NCBI GenBank assembly: GCA_003486285.1
Contig: DNGH01000283.1
Span: forward strand, 1-7,495
DNA from: Actinomycetota bacterium
GTDB lineage: Bacteria; Actinomycetota; Acidimicrobiia; Spongiisociales; UBA11373
Length of the DNA stretch: 7,495 nt
Direction of reading: 5' to 3'
Below, piece after piece: positions 5,286 to 7,495 of the stretch. The notes below the pieces were generated by a model. The model was not told where the DNA came from and searched no databases. It saw only the letters and a list, made by a program, of their open reading frames with translations. Each line of letters begins with the position of its first letter. The first letter of the stretch is position 1. The position numbers and the translations under genes were made by a program.

Positions 5286-6491
5286 CTACTTGCGGGGCAC
5301 CATCCACACCCGGGCGTCGGTGTCCACGTAGCCGGGGACCCCCTCCCACCCCACCGCCACCATCCCGTCCGGTCCGATCACGACCGCCGCCATCCCCTGG
5401 GCGCCGGGATCGGCGAGTTTGCCTCCCGGGTCGGCGAACCGGGTCCAGATCACCCCATCGGGGGAGGTCCACACCGCAGGATCGGACTCCAGTCCGAGCG
5501 ACGACTCGTTGCCCACGGCCACGAAGCCGGCGTCGCTGCTGGCGACCGCATGCATGAAGGCCGCCTTGGGGACACTCCCCCGCAGCGTCGGGCCGTCGGG
5601 AACGGGCGTCCACGTCACGCCGTCGGGTGAGGTCCACACCGCGGCCCGGTACTGCTCCACGCTGTGCCAGGCCCACCCGACCGCCACCACACCGGGGCCA
5701 CCCAACGCCACCCCCCACATCGCCTCGTCTCCGAAGGCCCCGAACACCTCGTCCTGGTTCGGAACCCGGACCCAGCTCGACCCATCGTCCGACCTCCAGA
5801 CCGCGGCATCGCCGTACCCCGCCGTACGGTCGCTGCCGACGGCAATGACACCGAGGTCTCCGGTGACCACGTCGACTGCCCACTGGTCTCCAGTGCCGCC
5901 GAAGACGACCTCGTCGTGCGCCACCCGTGACCACTCGACACCATCTGGGGACGTCCACACCGCGGCGTCGGAGTCGCCGCCCGAACCGTCGAGCCCGACC
6001 GCAATGACACCCGGCCCACCCGCGGTGACGGCCCACATCGTCTGGTCGCCGTCTCCCCCGAATACGGCCTCGTCGGGCTGGACCCGGGACCACGACAGGC
6101 CATCGGGTGACGTCCACACCGCGGCGTCCTGGTCGCCCCCGGAGGTGTCGCTGCCCACGACGATCACGCCACCGTCGATCACGGCCACGCCACCCATCAT
6201 CTGATCGCCATCACCACCGAACACCACCTCGTCGTGGGGGATCCGGTCCCACACCATTCCGTCCCGAGAGCGCCACACGATGGCGTCGGCGTCGCCGTCT
6301 GCGGTGTCGTAACCGACGGCGATCAGGTCGCCCCCGAAGTCGGCCAGCGCCGACATCCGTTGATCACCCGACCCGCCGAAGACGCCGGGATCGTCGTACA
6401 CCGGAGACCACATGCCGGACAGATCGGCCCCACCCGCACAGGCGGCGAGCACCAGGGCAAGGCCGAGCGGGAGCGAGAATCGGGTGCGCAT
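5286..6491 (-). CDS. Lipoprotein with seven Asp-box-like (SxDGxxW) beta-propeller repeats
   Basis: The 401-residue product begins with a lipoprotein signal (R2, R4, hydrophobic LPLGLALVLAA, lipobox L15-A16-A17-C18). The rest is repeats of about 53 residues whose core is DAAVWTSPDGxxWSRV followed by DEVVFGGxGDQ and GVIAVG. The VW tryptophans fall at 73, 126, 179, 232, 286, 341 and 396. The second Trp of the Asp-box-like SxDGxxW falls at 28, 81, 134, 187, 240, 294 and 349. Seven of each, with the first unit starting on W28 and the last stopping at W396, is what a circularly closed seven-bladed propeller would give. The family resembles BNR/sialidase-type repeat proteins, but I see no sialidase catalytic set and assign no enzymatic role. 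A ligand-binding or structural role outside the membrane is inferred. ATG at 6491 is kept because it yields the signal peptide. A weak GGAG lies 12 nt upstream, too far to be convincing. Confidence 0.87.
   Translation of the reverse strand: MRTRFSLPLGLALVLAACAGGADLSGMWSPVYDDPGVFGGSGDQRMSALADFGGDLIAVGYDTADGDADAIVWRSRDGMVWDRIPHDEVVFGGDGDQMMGGVAVIDGGVIVVGSDTSGGDQDAAVWTSPDGLSWSRVQPDEAVFGGDGDQTMWAVTAGGPGVIAVGLDGSGGDSDAAVWTSPDGVEWSRVAHDEVVFGGTGDQWAVDVVTGDLGVIAVGSDRTAGYGDAAVWRSDDGSSWVRVPNQDEVFGAFGDEAMWGVALGGPGVVAVGWAWHSVEQYRAAVWTSPDGVTWTPVPDGPTLRGSVPKAAFMHAVASSDAGFVAVGNESSLGLESDPAVWTSPDGVIWTRFADPGGKLADPGAQGMAAVVIGPDGMVAVGWEGVPGYVDTDARVWMVPRK
5445..6302 (-). repeat. Intragenic direct repeats, period about 159 bp
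   Basis: The propeller repeats are still visible as DNA. For example, a 20-bp stretch at 5950-5969 (beginning GACGTCCACACC) recurs exactly at 6109-6128, 159 bp or 53 codons away. Related copies of the GAGGTCCACACC type occur near 5465 and 5629. Similarity is strongest among the blades encoded by roughly 5900-6250 and fades toward the 3' end of the gene, consistent with comparatively recent internal duplication of the early blades. Confidence 0.75.
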
Positions 6492-6567
6492 ACTTCCGGC
6501 TTACTCCACCGCCCACCGCACGCCAGAGTCCACCGCCCCTACTGTCACGCCCCGGCGGGCGCCTCTG

Positions 6568-6588
6568 CCTCGCCCCTCGCCCCTCGCC
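6568..6588. repeat. Tandem heptanucleotide array 3, CCTCGCC x3
   Basis: Three perfect 7-bp units (6568-6574, 6575-6581, 6582-6588) lie in the 115-bp divergent region between the propeller lipoprotein and glycosylase genes. In the phase of the other arrays the unit reads GCCCCTC. The array ends 3 bp before the candidate -10 motif of the glycosylase gene. The region is pyrimidine-rich, so chance contributes more here than in arrays 1 and 2. Confidence 0.65.
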
Positions 6589-6591
6589 CGG

Positions 6592-6599
6592 CATACTCT
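6592..6599 (+). promoter_or_regulatory. Candidate -10 element of the glycosylase gene, leaderless start
   Basis: CATACT (6592-6597) ends 9 nt before the ATG at 6607, and the overlapping TACTCT (6594-6599) fits TANNNT with 7 nt to the ATG. The bases between are pyrimidines plus one G, with no Shine-Dalgarno core, so the transcript probably begins at or very near the start codon. Confidence 0.4.
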
Positions 6600-6606
6600 C
6601 GCCCCC

Positions 6607-7495
6607 ATGTCCTCCCGCACCTTCACCTCCGTGGCCCCGATGGATCTGCGGGCCGCCATCGGGGGGTACTCGGCGGGTGGGGCCGATCCCTCGATCGCCC
6701 TCGCATCCGACGGCGCCTGGCTGGCGTTGCGCACCTCCGACGGACCGGTCACGCTGCACTTCAGCGGCGGCGACACCATAGCCGCCGAGGCCTGGGGGCC
6801 CGGTGTGGACCTGGCCCTGACGCGCGCCCCGGACATCTGTGGGGCCAACGACGATCCCGCCGGCTTTGCCCCGGCCCATCCGGTGGTGGCGCGCCTCCTG
6901 CGGCATCACCCCGGGGTGCGCATCACCCGCAGTGGCAACGTGGTCGAGGGACTGTTGCGCATGATCGTCGGACAGCGCGTCACCGGCACCGAGGCCCGCA
7001 ATGGCTACTTCGCGCTGTGCCGGGCACTGGGTGGTCCGGCTCCGGGGCCCCGCCGCCTGCTGCTGCCTCCGGATCCGGCTCGGATCGCCGCCTGCGGATA
7101 CCCCGCATTCCACCCCTGGGGGATCGAACGGGGCCGTGCCGAGACCCTGATCCGGGTGGCGCAGCGCGCCAAGCGGATCGAGGAGGCGGCGACGCTGCCG
7201 CTCGCCGACGCCTATGCCCGCATCACCGCAGTGCGCGGGGTCGGGCCGTGGACGGCAGCCAAGGTGGGATTGTCGGCACTCGGCGACCCCGATGCCGTGC
7301 CGGTCGGCGACTACCACCTCCCCAACACCGTGGCCTGGGCCCTCGTCGGCGAGGATCGGGCCGACGACGCCAGGATGCTGGAGTTGCTGGACGAGTTCCG
7401 CCCCCACCGCGGCCGGGTGCTCCGACTGCTCGGAGCCGCAGGGCTGGCAGCACCGAAGTACGGGCCCAGGAGCCCGGTGCGGGACTTTGGGGGAA
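6607..7495 (+). CDS. AlkA-like DNA-3-methyladenine glycosylase (HhH-GPD superfamily), 3' end off window
   Basis: ATG at 6607 opens 296 codons that run past the right edge without a stop. The N-terminal 80 or so residues resemble the AlkA_N-type beta domain. Residues 114-130 (EGLLRMIVGQRVTGTEA) match the start of the HhH-GPD core where AlkA has its QQVS-type motif. The helix-hairpin-helix is ITAVRGVGPWTAAKVGLSAL (206-225), and the catalytic aspartate is probably D235 in DAVPVGDYHL, the expected spacing after the hairpin. The later EFRPHRGRVLRLL (263-275) resembles the C-terminal helix of the domain, so little is probably missing. Family knowledge: these monofunctional glycosylases excise alkylated purines to start base-excision repair. 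Substrate preference cannot be read here; without similarity searching, another HhH-GPD glycosylase subtype remains possible. The gene diverges from the propeller lipoprotein gene and has no Shine-Dalgarno site. Confidence 0.88.
   Translation, partial: MSSRTFTSVAPMDLRAAIGGYSAGGADPSIALASDGAWLALRTSDGPVTLHFSGGDTIAAEAWGPGVDLALTRAPDICGANDDPAGFAPAHPVVARLLRHHPGVRITRSGNVVEGLLRMIVGQRVTGTEARNGYFALCRALGGPAPGPRRLLLPPDPARIAACGYPAFHPWGIERGRAETLIRVAQRAKRIEEAATLPLADAYARITAVRGVGPWTAAKVGLSALGDPDAVPVGDYHLPNTVAWALVGEDRADDARMLELLDEFRPHRGRVLRLLGAAGLAAPKYGPRSPVRDFGG

Noticed and set aside
3849..5630. A 593-codon plus-strand frame opposite the acyltransferase gene
   Set aside because: Arg/His/Pro/Gly-rich antisense reading with no recognisable fold, fully explained by the intact WS/DGAT gene on the other strand.
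2599..6117. A single minus-strand open frame of about 1170 codons ending at the S41-like stop
   Set aside because: Only the last 412 codons are a gene. Upstream of the GTG at 3837 the frame is an Arg/Gly-rich alternate-frame reading of the acyltransferase and propeller lipoprotein genes on the same strand; it is open only because stops are rare at this GC content.
5286..6491. Sialidase or other BNR-repeat glycosidase
   Set aside because: Asp-box-like repeats are present, but no arginine triad or FRIP-type motif and no other catalytic set could be identified.
6364..7407. A 347-codon minus-strand frame opposite the glycosylase gene
   Set aside because: It overlaps the propeller lipoprotein start and the HhH-GPD gene, and its sequence has no domain; the plus-strand gene carries the glycosylase motifs.

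Overview
The window is GC-rich chromosomal DNA with six protein genes and no RNA gene, insertion sequence, phage gene or CRISPR array that I can see. Base composition, the non-Shine-Dalgarno starts with -10-like hexamers 6 to 9 nt upstream, a wax ester synthase/DGAT-type acyltransferase and a bacterial family X DNA polymerase together suggest a high-GC actinobacterium, possibly of the Acidimicrobiia. This placement is inference; nothing here fixes the taxon.

Layout. 1-801 (minus): N-terminal 267 residues of a family X DNA polymerase (PolX), cut by the left edge. 802-1076: divergent intergenic region with two arrays of 7-bp repeats, two back-to-back perfect hairpins and promoter-like motifs. 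1077-2585 (plus): membrane-anchored eight-bladed PQQ-type beta-propeller protein. It converges, with a 13-bp gap, on a minus-strand block transcribed in this order: 6491-5286, a seven-bladed Asp-box-like propeller lipoprotein; 5237-3834, a WS/DGAT acyltransferase; 3837-2599, a lipoprotein related to S41 peptidases but lacking the catalytic residues. The last two genes share a GTGA overlap and are probably translationally coupled. 6492-6606: a second divergent intergenic region with a third 7-bp repeat array. 6607-7495 (plus): AlkA-like DNA-3-methyladenine glycosylase, open at the right edge.

How it may work together. The outer genes (PolX and AlkA-type glycosylase) both belong to base-excision/gap-repair chemistry but are separately promoted. 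The inner four combine one storage/surface-lipid acyltransferase with three predicted extracytoplasmic membrane-tethered proteins: two different beta-propellers and a pseudo-peptidase. Most unusual are the apparently dead S41 lipoprotein coupled to the acyltransferase, the internally duplicated propeller lipoprotein, and GCC-headed heptanucleotide repeats in both divergent intergenic regions. I do not see a recognisable defence, secretion or biosynthetic system; any joint function of the inner genes is a hypothesis.
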